The notes: a model not told the origin generated them from the sequence alone. 64,000 nt of DNA from Lachnospiraceae bacterium (GCA_017634455.1 JAGBNK010000017.1:123625-187624); one strand, 5' to 3'. Positions 17,937 through 27,724 are shown, counted from the first letter of the stretch. Translations and numbers: made by a program.

Positions 17937-19982
17937 TTATGCCTCTGCATCTTTCTTGAGAAGTCCAAGCATGAACATTGTCACAAGTGAACCTACAAGC
18001 CAAGCCACAATATACATGAATGGCTTACCTACAGTAGCAAATACGAATACTCCACCATGAGGAGCCATCAGTGTACATCCAAAGAGTGCTGAGAGAAGTC
18101 CTGCAACTCCTGCTCCAACCATTGTACTAGGAATTACACGTCCTGGGTCTGCTGCTGCAAATGGGATAGCACCTTCTGTGATGAATCCACATGCCATTAC
18201 GATGTTTGAAATCTTGGTCTCTCTCTCAGCTGCTGTAAACTTCTTAGGGAAGAAGATACAAGCAAGAGCAATTCCAAGAGGTGGAACCATACCACCAGCC
18301 ATGATAGCTGCCATTGCAATATAGCAAGCCTGAACCTGTGGATCAGTTGCTGATGCACCAGCTGCTGTAAGATCAGCTGCTGTAGCAAGCATACCTGTAC
18401 CAAATACATAAGCTGCTTTGTTGATTGGGCCTCCCATATCGATAGCCATCATAGCTCCAAGGATTAATCCTAACAACCAAATCATTCCTGAAGCAGCTAC
18501 TGCTGTAAGCATAATTGATAATCCTGTGTTTACAAGTCCAATAAGTGGATTCAGGATGAAGCACATTATAACGCCTACGATAAATGTACCGCATACTGGG
18601 TAAATAAGGATTGGTCTAATTCCATCCAATGACTTAGGCATATTCTCTGTAATCTTCTTCAACCACAGAACTACAAATCCAGCAAGGAAACCAGCTGCGA
18701 TTCCACCAAGGAAACCTGATATTGTATTTCCACTTCCTTCACCTACGAAGGCGAAGTCCTGAACAAACTTAGCGAATCCGCCAACATTTGACCAATCATA
18801 ATCAGCAATTGCTGCATTTCCGTTGGAAGCAAGTAAACCGCCGAGGAAACCAACTGCAAGACCTGGTCTGTCAGCAATTGAATAAGCTATATAACCTGCA
18901 AGTACTGGAACCATAAGTCCCATTGCAAGTCCTCCAATATATTTAAGGAATGCTGAGATTGGTGTTGCAGAACCGAAGCTTCCACCTACATCTCCATATC
19001 CCATCAATGTATCAAGCAAGAATGCTAAAGCGATTAAGATACCACCGCCAATTACGAATGGTAACATGTGTGATACACCACTCATAAGATGAGTATAAAT
19101 CTGGTGACCTACTGTATCATTCGCAGCATTTTTCTCATTGTTTGACTCATTTGCGCCTTCTTTTACCACATAAGCTTTGGCTGTTCCTGCTACTGCTTCC
19201 TTCACAAGTTCATCAGCCTTGCTGATTCCGTCAGCTACATGGCATTCCTTTACAGGCTTTCCTGCAAATCTCTCCATTGGAACCTTGGTATCAGATGCTA
19301 CAATAACTCCCTTTGCCTTGGCAATGTCTTCTGCTGTAAGCACATTCTTGGCTCCACCAGAACCTCTTGTCTCAACCTTGATTGTAACACCAGCTGCTGC
19401 TGCTGCCTTTTCCAAAGCTTCTGCTGCCATATATGTATGAGCAATACCTGTTGGACATCCTGTAACTGCAACAATGAATTTATCTGAAGCAGATGCCTGT
19501 ACATTGCCCTTTTCCTCTGTAACCTTCTTATCTTCTGCCTTGTCGATAATTGACAAGAACTCCTCTGCTGTCTTAGCAGCCTTTAATGCGTCTGAAAAAT
19601 CAGGATTCATCAGAAGAACTGACAATCTACTCAGCACATCCAAGTGTACATTGTCCTTGGTATCTGGAGCTGCAATCAAAAATAATAGATTAACTGGTGC
19701 TCCATCAAGTGCATCAAAGTCAACTCCTGCTGGAATAGTCATTGCAGCAAGTCCTGGAGCAGATACTCCATTACATTTGCAATGAGGAATTGCAATTCCC
19801 TCACCTATTCCTGTTGTTCCTTCTTCCTCCCTGGCAAATACACCCGCAGTGTACTGCTCTACATTTGTGATGTTACCTCTCTTGGTCATCAAGGAAACCG
19901 CCTGCTCAATAGCAGCTTTTTTGTCAGCTACAGAAGCACCGATCATAATGCTCTCAGCTGATAAAAGATCTCTTACCTTCAT
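17937..19982 (-). CDS. fruA: Fructose-specific PTS transporter, IIABC fusion
   Basis: A 681-residue fructose permease that imports fructose as fructose-1-phosphate. The IIA domain (1-150) has the active His67 in IAIPHCKC; the IIB domain (about 168-270) has the active Cys176 in GCPTGIAHT; the IIC membrane domain (about 305-681) has about ten hydrophobic segments. AGGAGGAG precedes the ATG. It starts 14 bases after fruK and is clearly in the fruK-fruA operon. All three domains look intact. Confidence 0.96.
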   Translation of the reverse strand: MKVRDLLSAESIMIGASVADKKAAIEQAVSLMTKRGNITNVEQYTAGVFAREEEGTTGIGEGIAIPHCKCNGVSAPGLAAMTIPAGVDFDALDGAPVNLLFLIAAPDTKDNVHLDVLSRLSVLLMNPDFSDALKAAKTAEEFLSIIDKAEDKKVTEEKGNVQASASDKFIVAVTGCPTGIAHTYMAAEALEKAAAAAGVTIKVETRGSGGAKNVLTAEDIAKAKGVIVASDTKVPMERFAGKPVKECHVADGISKADELVKEAVAGTAKAYVVKEGANESNNEKNAANDTVGHQIYTHLMSGVSHMLPFVIGGGILIALAFLLDTLMGYGDVGGSFGSATPISAFLKYIGGLAMGLMVPVLAGYIAYSIADRPGLAVGFLGGLLASNGNAAIADYDWSNVGGFAKFVQDFAFVGEGSGNTISGFLGGIAAGFLAGFVVLWLKKITENMPKSLDGIRPILIYPVCGTFIVGVIMCFILNPLIGLVNTGLSIMLTAVAASGMIWLLGLILGAMMAIDMGGPINKAAYVFGTGMLATAADLTAAGASATDPQVQACYIAMAAIMAGGMVPPLGIALACIFFPKKFTAAERETKISNIVMACGFITEGAIPFAAADPGRVIPSTMVGAGVAGLLSALFGCTLMAPHGGVFVFATVGKPFMYIVAWLVGSLVTMFMLGLLKKDAEA

Positions 19983-19996
19983 CCTATTACTCCTCC

Positions 19997-20899
19997 TTAT
20001 AGTGTTTCCCTCAATTTAATAACTTCCGCTTTTGTTGCCAAGTTTTCTGAAAAAGCAGAAGCTGAACCAGTGCACAAACCCATATAAAATGCTTCATCAT
20101 AATTGCCAGATTCTAAATATCCAGCAATGAATCCTGCTACCATGGAATCCCCTGCGCCAACTGAATTCACAACCTTTCCTTTTGGAGCTTCTGACATATG
20201 TACCTCACCCTGTTCATCCAGAAGCACGGCACCTTCGCCTGCCATAGATATGAGTACATTTCTCGCTCCTGCCTCCTGCATTCTCTTTGCATAAGGCACA
20301 ACCTCATCTCTTGTATTCAGAGTCACGCCATAGATCTCTCCCAGCTCATGGTTGTTTGGCTTAACCAAAAACGGCTTATACTCCAATACATTTACCAACA
20401 AGTCCTTGGTTGCATCTACAACAACCTTGACTCCTCTACCATTCAATCTCTTCATAATGTCCATATAAGTGTTTCTAGACATTACATCTGGTATGCTTCC
20501 AGCTAAAACCAATACGTCGCCATCCTGTAATTTATCAAGCTTACTGTATAGTCTGCTTATAGCATCTGCATCAATTGCAGGTCCCTGACCATTGATTTCT
20601 GACTCCTCATTACTGCGAAGCTTTACATTAATTCGAGATAATCCTTTCTCAACATGAATGAAATCCGATATAACTCCTCTTTCATCCAGCATTCGAATAA
20701 TCTCGTTTCCAGTAAATCCTGCCATAAAGCCCAGAGCCACACTGTCGTACCCAAGGTTTTTCAGCACCATTGATACATTGATTCCCTTACCTCCCGGGAA
20801 CATTAACTCATCTGTTGTTCTGTTAACCTTGCCCAAAGTAAAGTTATCAACCGAAACTATATAATCAAGAGATGGATTAAATGTTACTGTATAAATCAT
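19997..20899 (-). CDS. fruK: 1-phosphofructokinase
   Basis: A 300-residue PfkB-family kinase that converts fructose-1-phosphate to fructose-1,6-bisphosphate. It begins IYTVTFNPSLDY, shows FPGGKGINVS and ends with the PfkB signature GAGDSMVAGF that holds the catalytic Asp. The start is ambiguous: ATG at 20899 has AGGAGG nine bases upstream, ATG at 20905 has it only three bases away, so I choose 20899. It is the first structural gene after the promoter at 20979 and precedes fruA by 14 bases. Confidence 0.95.
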   Translation of the reverse strand: MIYTVTFNPSLDYIVSVDNFTLGKVNRTTDELMFPGGKGINVSMVLKNLGYDSVALGFMAGFTGNEIIRMLDERGVISDFIHVEKGLSRINVKLRSNEESEINGQGPAIDADAISRLYSKLDKLQDGDVLVLAGSIPDVMSRNTYMDIMKRLNGRGVKVVVDATKDLLVNVLEYKPFLVKPNNHELGEIYGVTLNTRDEVVPYAKRMQEAGARNVLISMAGEGAVLLDEQGEVHMSEAPKGKVVNSVGAGDSMVAGFIAGYLESGNYDEAFYMGLCTGSASAFSENLATKAEVIKLRETL

Positions 20900-20978
20900 A
20901 TTCATACTCCTCCTTCCTTGCATATTTCATCTGTTCCGCATATGTGCTCAAATAAGCTACCGCTCATTTCTTGTATAT

Positions 20979-21007
20979 ATTATATTTCCACGTTCCGTCA
21001 GAATCAA
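20979..21007 (-). promoter_or_regulatory. fruK promoter with probable FruR operator
   Basis: On the minus strand TTGATT (21007-21002) and TATAAT (20984-20979) are separated by 17 bases. TGAC-containing repeats (TTGACG at about 21042, TTGACT at about 21018, CTGACG at about 20999) surround the -35 box and are candidate DeoR-type FruR sites; the operator is inferred. Confidence 0.6.
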
Positions 21008-21061
21008 TCATTTTCAGTCAAAATATCTTCCAAAAAGCGTCAACGATATTTGTACAAAATA

Positions 21062-21106
21062 TATAAAAAGCCCTACTTCCGCATATTATATAACGCGAGT
21101 AGAGCT
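21062..21106 (-). terminator. Terminator of fruR
   Basis: On the minus strand AGCTCTACT-CGC pairs with GCG-GAAGTAGGGCT around a loop of about a dozen bases, followed by TTTTTATA. It starts 12 bases after the fruR stop and precedes the fruK promoter, so fruR and fruK-fruA are separate transcripts. Confidence 0.75.
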
Positions 21107-21117
21107 CATAAGTCACA

Positions 21118-21861
21118 TCATTTTACAACTATAATCTTGATGCCTTTATATTTACCTTTATCTTTTCTGTCTGTAATAACCACTGCACTATCTGCCGGAG
21201 CAAATGTAATTGCTGCAACCTGATCAAACTTGGAACTGTCCATCAAGACATAAGCCTCTTTGGTGGACTTCATCGCTTCCCGCTTAATCATAGCCTCCTT
21301 CGGCTCAGGTGTGGTAAATCCATTATTCATTGTAAGACCATTGGTTCCGAAGAATCCTTTGGTGAAATTATATTTCTCCAGATTGGCCAAAGCTTCATCT
21401 CCCACAATGGCCTCTGTGGCAGCCTTAAACTCTCCTCCCAACAGGTATGTAGTAAATCCTTTGGCAGCAAGTTTTCTGGCATGCTCTATAGCATTTGTCA
21501 CAAACTTAGCATTCTTGCACTTGAAGAAATCAATCATTTCCTCCGTAGTAGTTCCAGCATCCAAATATACGAAATCATTATCCTTTACCAAGGATGCTGC
21601 ATATTTCGCAATAGATATCTTCTCATTCTTATTGCGCTCTTTTCTCAATTCAACCTCATCATCTGTAGTTGCATATTTATCACCTAAAGCAATAGCTCCA
21701 CCATGCACTTTGATGAGCTTGCCAGCTCTATCCATAGCCTGCAAATCTCTTCTCACAGTAGATTCAGAAGCTTCAAGTTCATCCATAAGCTCAGATACAG
21801 TCACGCTCCCCTTACTATTCACAGCATCAAGAATCTTTCTCTGTCTCTCCACCGTCAACAT
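21118..21861 (-). CDS. fruR: DeoR-family regulator, probable fructose repressor
   Basis: A 247-residue DeoR-type regulator. The N-terminal winged helix begins MLTVERQRKIL and shows ESTVRRDL; the C-terminal sugar-phosphate sensor domain has DAGTTTEEM and FGTNG. In this family fructose-1-phosphate or a related sugar phosphate releases the repressor. I choose the ATG at 21861 with GAGAGG nine bases upstream; longer starts overlap truA. Its place directly upstream of fruK-fruA-ptsHI is the main reason for the FruR name. Confidence 0.88.
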   Translation of the reverse strand: MLTVERQRKILDAVNSKGSVTVSELMDELEASESTVRRDLQAMDRAGKLIKVHGGAIALGDKYATTDDEVELRKERNKNEKISIAKYAASLVKDNDFVYLDAGTTTEEMIDFFKCKNAKFVTNAIEHARKLAAKGFTTYLLGGEFKAATEAIVGDEALANLEKYNFTKGFFGTNGLTMNNGFTTPEPKEAMIKREAMKSTKEAYVLMDSSKFDQVAAITFAPADSAVVITDRKDKGKYKGIKIIVVK

Positions 21862-21880
21862 ACGCATGCACCTCTCATTA

Positions 21881-22627
21881 TCAATAATCAACCTCAATTA
21901 GACACAACCCCTTGGCAGGGGCTGTTGGTCCAGCCACTTTGCGGTCCTTGGCCTCAAGTATATCAATCATATACTCCGGTTCCATTCTGCCATAGCCCAC
22001 TTCCATAAGTGTGCCAACCAGAATTCTCACCATATTCTGCAAGAATCCAGTGCCATGAAAAGTCATATATACATAACCCTTTCTTCTTGCAATTTCTATC
22101 TTGTCCACCACACGCACGGTAGACTTCTTCATTCTGCTGTTGCCACAGAAGCTCTTGTAATCATGCTTGCCAACCAGATATTCTGCCGCCTGGCGCATCT
22201 TGTCAATATCAAGAGTTTCATCCAATGCTACATAATATTTTCTGTCAAATACTGGTTTAACTGGTCCGTCAAAGCAGGTATAACGATAAGTCTTGCCCAC
22301 TGCATTATATCTGGCATGAAATCTCTCAGAAGCCTGTCTCACTTCCAATACAGCTATATCATCCGGGAGATATCTGTTCATATAGTCTCTGATTTCATCT
22401 GGAGTCATATCACAATCCAAAACTACATTTGCAATCATAGCCTTGGCATGAACCCCGGCATCAGTTCTGCCGGCACCAATTATCTTGAAATCTTCCACAT
22501 CAATATCAAGCATACGAGCGATAACATTTTCCAACTTACCCTGTATGGTCTCATGATCAGGCTGATGTTCCCAGCCATAATAACGAGTTCCGTCGTAGCT
22601 TATTTTCAATTTATAATTCTGTATCAT
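21881..22627 (-). CDS. truA: tRNA pseudouridine synthase A
   Basis: A 248-residue TruA that isomerises U38-U40 in the anticodon arm of many tRNAs. The catalytic Asp lies in GAGRTDAGVHA, and the family's ISYDGTRYYGW and FHARYNA motifs are present. Length is standard. It lies between a response regulator and fruR; fruR starts 19 bases after its stop, so there may be read-through into fruR. Confidence 0.96.
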   Translation of the reverse strand: MIQNYKLKISYDGTRYYGWEHQPDHETIQGKLENVIARMLDIDVEDFKIIGAGRTDAGVHAKAMIANVVLDCDMTPDEIRDYMNRYLPDDIAVLEVRQASERFHARYNAVGKTYRYTCFDGPVKPVFDRKYYVALDETLDIDKMRQAAEYLVGKHDYKSFCGNSRMKKSTVRVVDKIEIARRKGYVYMTFHGTGFLQNMVRILVGTLMEVGYGRMEPEYMIDILEAKDRKVAGPTAPAKGLCLIEVDY

Positions 22628-22666
22628 CTATATACTATTCTCTCTTTATAATAGTGTATGTAGCTG

Positions 22667-23422
22667 CTAAATCAATCCTGAAATAGTTGTCAGAAGCTTA
22701 TCCGGCATAGGAGGCTTTAGAAAATATGCCGCCGGATTCAATGCCAATACTGACTTTATATGCTTGGCATCTCCATGTCCTGTCAGAAAAATCACTGGCA
22801 AATCAACAGCATCTTCTCTAGCTCTAATCATTTCCAAAGTCTGTCGGCCATCGCAAACAGGCATCTCATAATCCAGTATAACCAGATTTGGCATGTCTTT
22901 GTCAATAATCTGCATAGCCTGTTCACCTGAAGTCGCCATAGTAATTCTATATTGATCCTCCAGCATTTTCTTGAGACTTCTAAGCATTACAGGACTGTCG
23001 TCCACCAACAGAATCGTCTTTCTATCGTCCTGCTTTGCTTCCACTTCCTTTCCTGGCTTTGTCTTATTCGAAAGGACTTCGTTTATTTTGTCCAAGATTT
23101 TGTCATTAGAAATAGGATGCTTCAATATTTCAAACTTAGAAGACAGTAGTTCTACAGAAAACAGCTGACATTCCGCCTCTGTTCCAACTACCAAAACTGA
23201 TGTCTTCAAATCTATCTCATTCACATATCTAAGCAAAGGCTTATTATTCTCATCCAATTCATTCAGATTAATTAGAATAGAATTTGGCTTATACATCTGC
23301 ACCATACTCTTGACTATATCTAGATTATCAGAGCACATCTGCACATTTATATGATCCTTCAGATACTTCTGAATGCTTTTAGTTGATTCATTAAATTTAC
23401 CGATAAACAGCACTTTGTCCAT
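22667..23422 (-). CDS. Response regulator with degenerate and canonical receiver domains
   Basis: A 251-residue protein made of two receiver-like halves. The N-terminal half (1-125) has receiver spacing but lacks the phospho-acceptor: the site reads SILINLNE, with no Asp. The C-terminal half (about 133-251) is canonical, with LLVDDSP, the acceptor Asp in ILDYEMP, Thr in FLTGHG and Lys in FLKPP. There is no DNA-binding or enzymatic output domain. Such tandem receivers act through protein contacts, often in chemotaxis or motility signalling; the partner is not in the window. GGGGAG precedes the ATG. It is divergent from the small HPr-like gene. Confidence 0.88.
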   Translation of the reverse strand: MDKVLFIGKFNESTKSIQKYLKDHINVQMCSDNLDIVKSMVQMYKPNSILINLNELDENNKPLLRYVNEIDLKTSVLVVGTEAECQLFSVELLSSKFEILKHPISNDKILDKINEVLSNKTKPGKEVEAKQDDRKTILLVDDSPVMLRSLKKMLEDQYRITMATSGEQAMQIIDKDMPNLVILDYEMPVCDGRQTLEMIRAREDAVDLPVIFLTGHGDAKHIKSVLALNPAAYFLKPPMPDKLLTTISGLI

Positions 23423-23584
23423 AGGTCAATCTCCCCTTTAATATGCTACACAATAATTTTAACAAGTTTCATATACTTATTCAAGAAATCCTTTATGTCT
23501 TGTATATCTTTGCACTTTATTTTTTCAGGATTTTCGTTCATAATAAGTACATTAAAACAACATGTGAAAAGGAGAGTTTCAGTC

Positions 23585-23821
23585 ATGATTAAATTAAAAA
23601 AAGATGCAGATATTGCCAAGTTTTTAATTGCAATCAAAGATTGTAAAGGCGATGTATTTTACGAGTCTTCTGAGGGCGATATTTTAAATCTCGCTTCCAC
23701 ATTGAGCCAGTATGTATTTTGCTCAATTACAGGCCAGACAGACTTATTGGAAAACGGCACAATCCGCTGTGCAGAATCATCTGATTACGACACATTAGCC
23801 GAATATTTATATGAGGAATAA
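23585..23821 (+). CDS. Small HPr-like protein lacking the active histidine
   Basis: A 78-residue protein starting at the ATG at 23585, which has AAGGAGAG eight bases upstream. Its pattern (IKLKKDADIAKFLIAI, then GDVFYESSEGDILNL) resembles the HPr fold strand-helix-strand order seen in the HPr-like proteins of Clostridia, but there is no His anywhere in the protein, so it cannot be phosphorylated at His15. The AraC regulator gene begins three bases after its stop, indicating a two-gene operon. The HPr relationship is an impression from pattern and length, not proven; otherwise it is an uncharacterised small protein. Confidence 0.7.
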   Translation: MIKLKKDADIAKFLIAIKDCKGDVFYESSEGDILNLASTLSQYVFCSITGQTDLLENGTIRCAESSDYDTLAEYLYEE

Positions 23822-23824
23822 TCA

Positions 23825-25030
23825 ATGAATAAAAAAGAACGCATAGAAGCTTTCGGAGATCTTATATTACATACTAACAAAGTTCCGCTTTGGATTTATG
23901 ACAGTAATTATCAATTAGAATACACCAGCTATCCAGATGATGATTACATGGGTTTTGATGCGCTTTTTCAATCTCAAGTAGCAGAGGCTCTATCATCTGA
24001 AGGCACTGTATATACAACAACCTATGCTTATTCATTTCTAAATCTATTGTGGATTCTGGACTTTGAGCTCAAAAATGGTAAGTTAAATAAGATCTATGCA
24101 ATAGGTCCCACTTTTACCAATGAGAATTCCTTTAACGAATTGAAAAGCAGAATGGATGAACGAGGACTGTCAGTGCAGATCAAGGCTATCGTATCAAGAC
24201 AGCTTAATCGCATGTCTATAATACCTCATACCGTCGTATCCAACTATGCGCAACAGCTTCACTATCTATTGCATGGAGATTTAATTCCAGTCAGCGACAT
24301 ACAGATACTCAAAAATCATGCCACGAATTCTGACTCAAATGACATCAAGAGTTCTTCTCATTTTGGCATATGGGCATCTGAGCAGGCATTTCTGAAATTA
24401 TTCTCTGAGGGAAATCCGAGCTACAAGGAAGCAATGAACGTATCCTCTAGCCTCAGCGATGGAGTAAAGCACAATCCCAAGGATTCAATTCGATTTGCCA
24501 AGAACAACTTGCTTGTGCTCTTAACTCTGTTATCACGAGCATCAATACTTGGAGGAGTATCTCCGGATTTAGCTTATGATTTATGTGATTATTATGCAGA
24601 CAAATCCGAAGCATGCACAACCATGAGTGAGATAAACACTCTGATTCAGGAGATTCCCGATGTATATTTCTCCCATGTGTTGAAAGCAAAAGAGAATTTA
24701 GGAATCTCTAAGTTCATACAGAACAGTTGCGAATATATCACTGGTCATATTAATGAGAAAATATCCATCAGTGAGTTGGCAGCAAAAGCAGGTTACTCAG
24801 AATACTATTTCTCACGAAAGTTCAAAAACGAAATGGGTTGTAGTGTAAATGAATATGTAACCAAGAAGAAAGTCGAACGAGCCAAAGTATTATTGGAGTC
24901 TACCAACACAAGCATCCTGGATATCAGCCTGGAGTTATCCTTTAATTCCAGAAGTTATTTCTCTGATACATTCCAAAGAATTGTAGGCATGTCACCAGGG
25001 GAATACAGAAAGCGTAATTCAAAAGTATAA
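23825..25030 (+). CDS. AraC-family transcriptional regulator
   Basis: A 401-residue regulator with a large N-terminal sensor region (1-290) and a C-terminal AraC double helix-turn-helix (about 300-400). The latter shows ISELAAKAGYSEYYFSRKF and the second recognition region FNSRSYFSDTFQ followed by MSPGEYR. The N-terminal region is the type found in Lachnospiraceae regulators of carbohydrate genes, with no recognisable enzyme motif. It is coupled to the 78-residue protein and faces the alpha-rhamnosidase gene, which is its likeliest target. GAGGA lies seven bases before the ATG. Confidence 0.9.
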   Translation: MNKKERIEAFGDLILHTNKVPLWIYDSNYQLEYTSYPDDDYMGFDALFQSQVAEALSSEGTVYTTTYAYSFLNLLWILDFELKNGKLNKIYAIGPTFTNENSFNELKSRMDERGLSVQIKAIVSRQLNRMSIIPHTVVSNYAQQLHYLLHGDLIPVSDIQILKNHATNSDSNDIKSSSHFGIWASEQAFLKLFSEGNPSYKEAMNVSSSLSDGVKHNPKDSIRFAKNNLLVLLTLLSRASILGGVSPDLAYDLCDYYADKSEACTTMSEINTLIQEIPDVYFSHVLKAKENLGISKFIQNSCEYITGHINEKISISELAAKAGYSEYYFSRKFKNEMGCSVNEYVTKKKVERAKVLLESTNTSILDISLELSFNSRSYFSDTFQRIVGMSPGEYRKRNSKV

Positions 25031-25083
25031 ATAAATCTATAGAAATTCAACAATCCAAAAATGAAACTTACATATAAAAAGAT

Positions 25084-25112
25084 AAAGCCATAGGTACCGT
25101 ACCTATGGCTTT
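25084..25112. terminator. Bidirectional terminator between AraC and GH78 genes
   Basis: AAAGCCATAGG and CCTATGGCTTT form an 11-bp stem around a seven-base loop, with T-rich tails on both sides. It ends both convergent transcripts. Confidence 0.8.
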
Positions 25113-25133
25113 GTTGTATCTTAAATATTTTTT

Positions 25134-27662
25134 CTAAAACTCATAACTGCCTGATTGCAATGTCATCTTGCGCCCGTCAGGAAGTTCCACCTCAGCTGTA
25201 GCATTTGCAGGAATGGTAAATGTATATTTCACGCTTCCATCCTCATAGGCCCAACCGCTTACAATCTCGCCAATTGGAGAATTATAAATCGCCTTGGCGT
25301 AACCTAAGCTTTCTGATGGATATGGCTTAATTGTAATATTATTATTTTCCAGCTTAATACCACATACTCCGCCAAACAACCAACCTGTAATAGCACCATA
25401 TGCATAATGATTGAGAGATTCCTTCACTACTCCCACTTCATTAATTCCATCCCAGGTCTCCCAGATTGTATTGGCACCTTTCTTCACGGCATATAACCAA
25501 CCTGGAGCTGTATCCTGCAATAGTAATTTGTATGCACTATCTATATGACCATTTTCCGCAAGAACCTTACAGAGAAATGGAGTGCTAAGGAATCCTGTAT
25601 TCAGATGATAGTTGTTGGCCTCAACCAATTTATTCAAATCCTCAACAGCAGCCTGTGTCTGGTTATCATCCAACAAACCAAATTCTATTGCGCGAACATA
25701 TGGAGCCATTCTCTCACCAGAGATTTTGCCATCCTCTGTGCATGCGTCAATATATCCCTTGCGAGCATTGTCCGCCACTTCTCTATAGTGATTTGCATCC
25801 TCTTCATGTCCTAAAATCTCTGCGATTTCTGATAACAGCTGACCAGATTTTGCGAAATATGCTGTAGCTGATTCCACCGGAGTCTTGCCCATCATTGCAG
25901 CGGAATCCACTCCCGGCTCACACCACTCTCCATAGTCTATTCCTGTCTCAATAATATATTTTCTATATGGACTCTTCTTCTTGAAAATTTTCTTGATGTC
26001 GCTCTTCTTCGCACGGCCCTCCAGATATGAATACCATTTCTGCATCATCTCATAATTCTCTTCCAGAATTGAGATGTCATTGTATCGCTTGTACAGCGCA
26101 TATGGCACAATAATGCAGGCATCCCCCCAACCAGTTGAACCCATAAGCAGTCCCGTGAAGAAGCTTGGTTTACTGTTCAACGGAGCAATATTTGCCACCT
26201 TGCCTTCCTTGTCCTGAAGCAATCTACATTCCTTCAACCACTTCCTATATACCGGATAAGCATCCTCTAAATATATTCCTGTATCAACATAGACTCCTGC
26301 GTCTCCTGTCCAACCAGCTCGCTCACGAGTAGGGCAATCTGTTGGAACATCGCAGAAGTTAGACTTCTGGCTCCAGATAGAATTGCGAACCAGCTTGTTC
26401 ACATCCTCGTTACCACACTCAAACTCACCAATATCATCCATCTGTGAGTATACTGCAATTGATGTAAATGTGGCATCTGACAAGTCAACATCTGTCTCCA
26501 CAAGGGCATACTGGAATCCCCAAATAGAGAACTTAGTCTTGTAGTGGTTCTCCCCCTCCTTACAAATATATGTCACACGCTGATCTGTTCCGCCACCTTT
26601 ATGACGCTTTCTATCCTGGAAATTCTCCTGAGTGAAATTGCCATTTTCATCCAAAGCCTCACCGTGAGTCAATACGATTTTGTCGCCAGCATGTGCTGTC
26701 ACTGTAAATTCAATATAGCCTGCCAGATTCTGACCGTAATCAATTACCTGCTGACCGTTTGGAGTCTTAATAAGCTTTCCTGTGAAATGTTCTTGCTCCA
26801 CAATTGGCACAGTGTTGGATGCACCAAGTTCTGACATAGAAATATCAGCCACCTTCACTCCATGCCATCCTGTCAGTTTCTCCTTGGATGCATCATAGAT
26901 TTCACCCTTTTGCATATCAGCTTCTCTGAGAGGTCCTTCCTGTGTAGCTTCCCAGGATTCATCCGACACACATACAACCTGACCATCATTTTCCAACTGT
27001 AAGAGAAGTGCCAACTCTGTTCCAAATAAATTTCTATCTCCATCTACACCGGAATAACTTCTATACCAACCATCTGCAATAGCAACCTCAATTGCATTGT
27101 CTCCCGACTGCAAGAGCCCTGTCACATCGTAAGTCTGATATGGCATATATTTATCATAATTGGCAGTTCCCGGAGCTAATACAAAATCTCCAACTCTCTT
27201 GCCATTTATGCTCACTTCATAAATTCCATGTGCAGTAACATAGAGTCTCGCATTCGAAACCTGATCAATATGTACGCTCTTGCGCAAATAGCTGACAGGA
27301 GCAATTGTCTCAGGCTCTGTCTTCTCCTCCGGATTAATCCACTTAGCCTGCCAGTCATTTACATCCAAAAGTCCCATTTCAAAAGTTGCTTCTTCAGATG
27401 TTTCCTCCATATCATTTTCATCCCACAGCTTAACCTGCCATGTAAGCTTCTGATGGCTTTGAAGTTGATTAGGATATTTCATTTGCATTGATGATGATTC
27501 TACTTTTCCCGAATCATATACTACATCATCAGCACATTTTACAATCACCTCATATGCTTTCTGTGTCACTCCCCCCTGACAGCTCCAGCTCAAAGTAGGA
27601 TTAGCAAAATCTATACCCATAGGATTCGACATATGCTCACACTTTAAATTCACAGCTTTCAT
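25134..27662 (-). CDS. Alpha-L-rhamnosidase (GH78)
   Basis: An 842-residue GH78 enzyme that releases terminal alpha-L-rhamnose from plant glycosides and pectin side chains. N-terminal immunoglobulin-like and carbohydrate-binding modules cover about 1-330, the (alpha/alpha)6 barrel follows with CDVPTDCPTRERAGWTGD, whose acidic residues form the catalytic region, and a C-terminal beta domain ends the protein. No signal peptide is visible, so it is probably cytosolic. I use the ATG at 27662, which has GAGAGGAGA just upstream, and discard a longer hydrophobic extension to 27770 that runs through the preceding terminator. Confidence 0.93.
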   Translation of the reverse strand: MKAVNLKCEHMSNPMGIDFANPTLSWSCQGGVTQKAYEVIVKCADDVVYDSGKVESSSMQMKYPNQLQSHQKLTWQVKLWDENDMEETSEEATFEMGLLDVNDWQAKWINPEEKTEPETIAPVSYLRKSVHIDQVSNARLYVTAHGIYEVSINGKRVGDFVLAPGTANYDKYMPYQTYDVTGLLQSGDNAIEVAIADGWYRSYSGVDGDRNLFGTELALLLQLENDGQVVCVSDESWEATQEGPLREADMQKGEIYDASKEKLTGWHGVKVADISMSELGASNTVPIVEQEHFTGKLIKTPNGQQVIDYGQNLAGYIEFTVTAHAGDKIVLTHGEALDENGNFTQENFQDRKRHKGGGTDQRVTYICKEGENHYKTKFSIWGFQYALVETDVDLSDATFTSIAVYSQMDDIGEFECGNEDVNKLVRNSIWSQKSNFCDVPTDCPTRERAGWTGDAGVYVDTGIYLEDAYPVYRKWLKECRLLQDKEGKVANIAPLNSKPSFFTGLLMGSTGWGDACIIVPYALYKRYNDISILEENYEMMQKWYSYLEGRAKKSDIKKIFKKKSPYRKYIIETGIDYGEWCEPGVDSAAMMGKTPVESATAYFAKSGQLLSEIAEILGHEEDANHYREVADNARKGYIDACTEDGKISGERMAPYVRAIEFGLLDDNQTQAAVEDLNKLVEANNYHLNTGFLSTPFLCKVLAENGHIDSAYKLLLQDTAPGWLYAVKKGANTIWETWDGINEVGVVKESLNHYAYGAITGWLFGGVCGIKLENNNITIKPYPSESLGYAKAIYNSPIGEIVSGWAYEDGSVKYTFTIPANATAEVELPDGRKMTLQSGSYEF

Positions 27663-27724
27663 AACAAATCTCCTCTCACAAATATTCTTAATAATAATAT
27701 ACTCACATACATATTCAGAACTAT

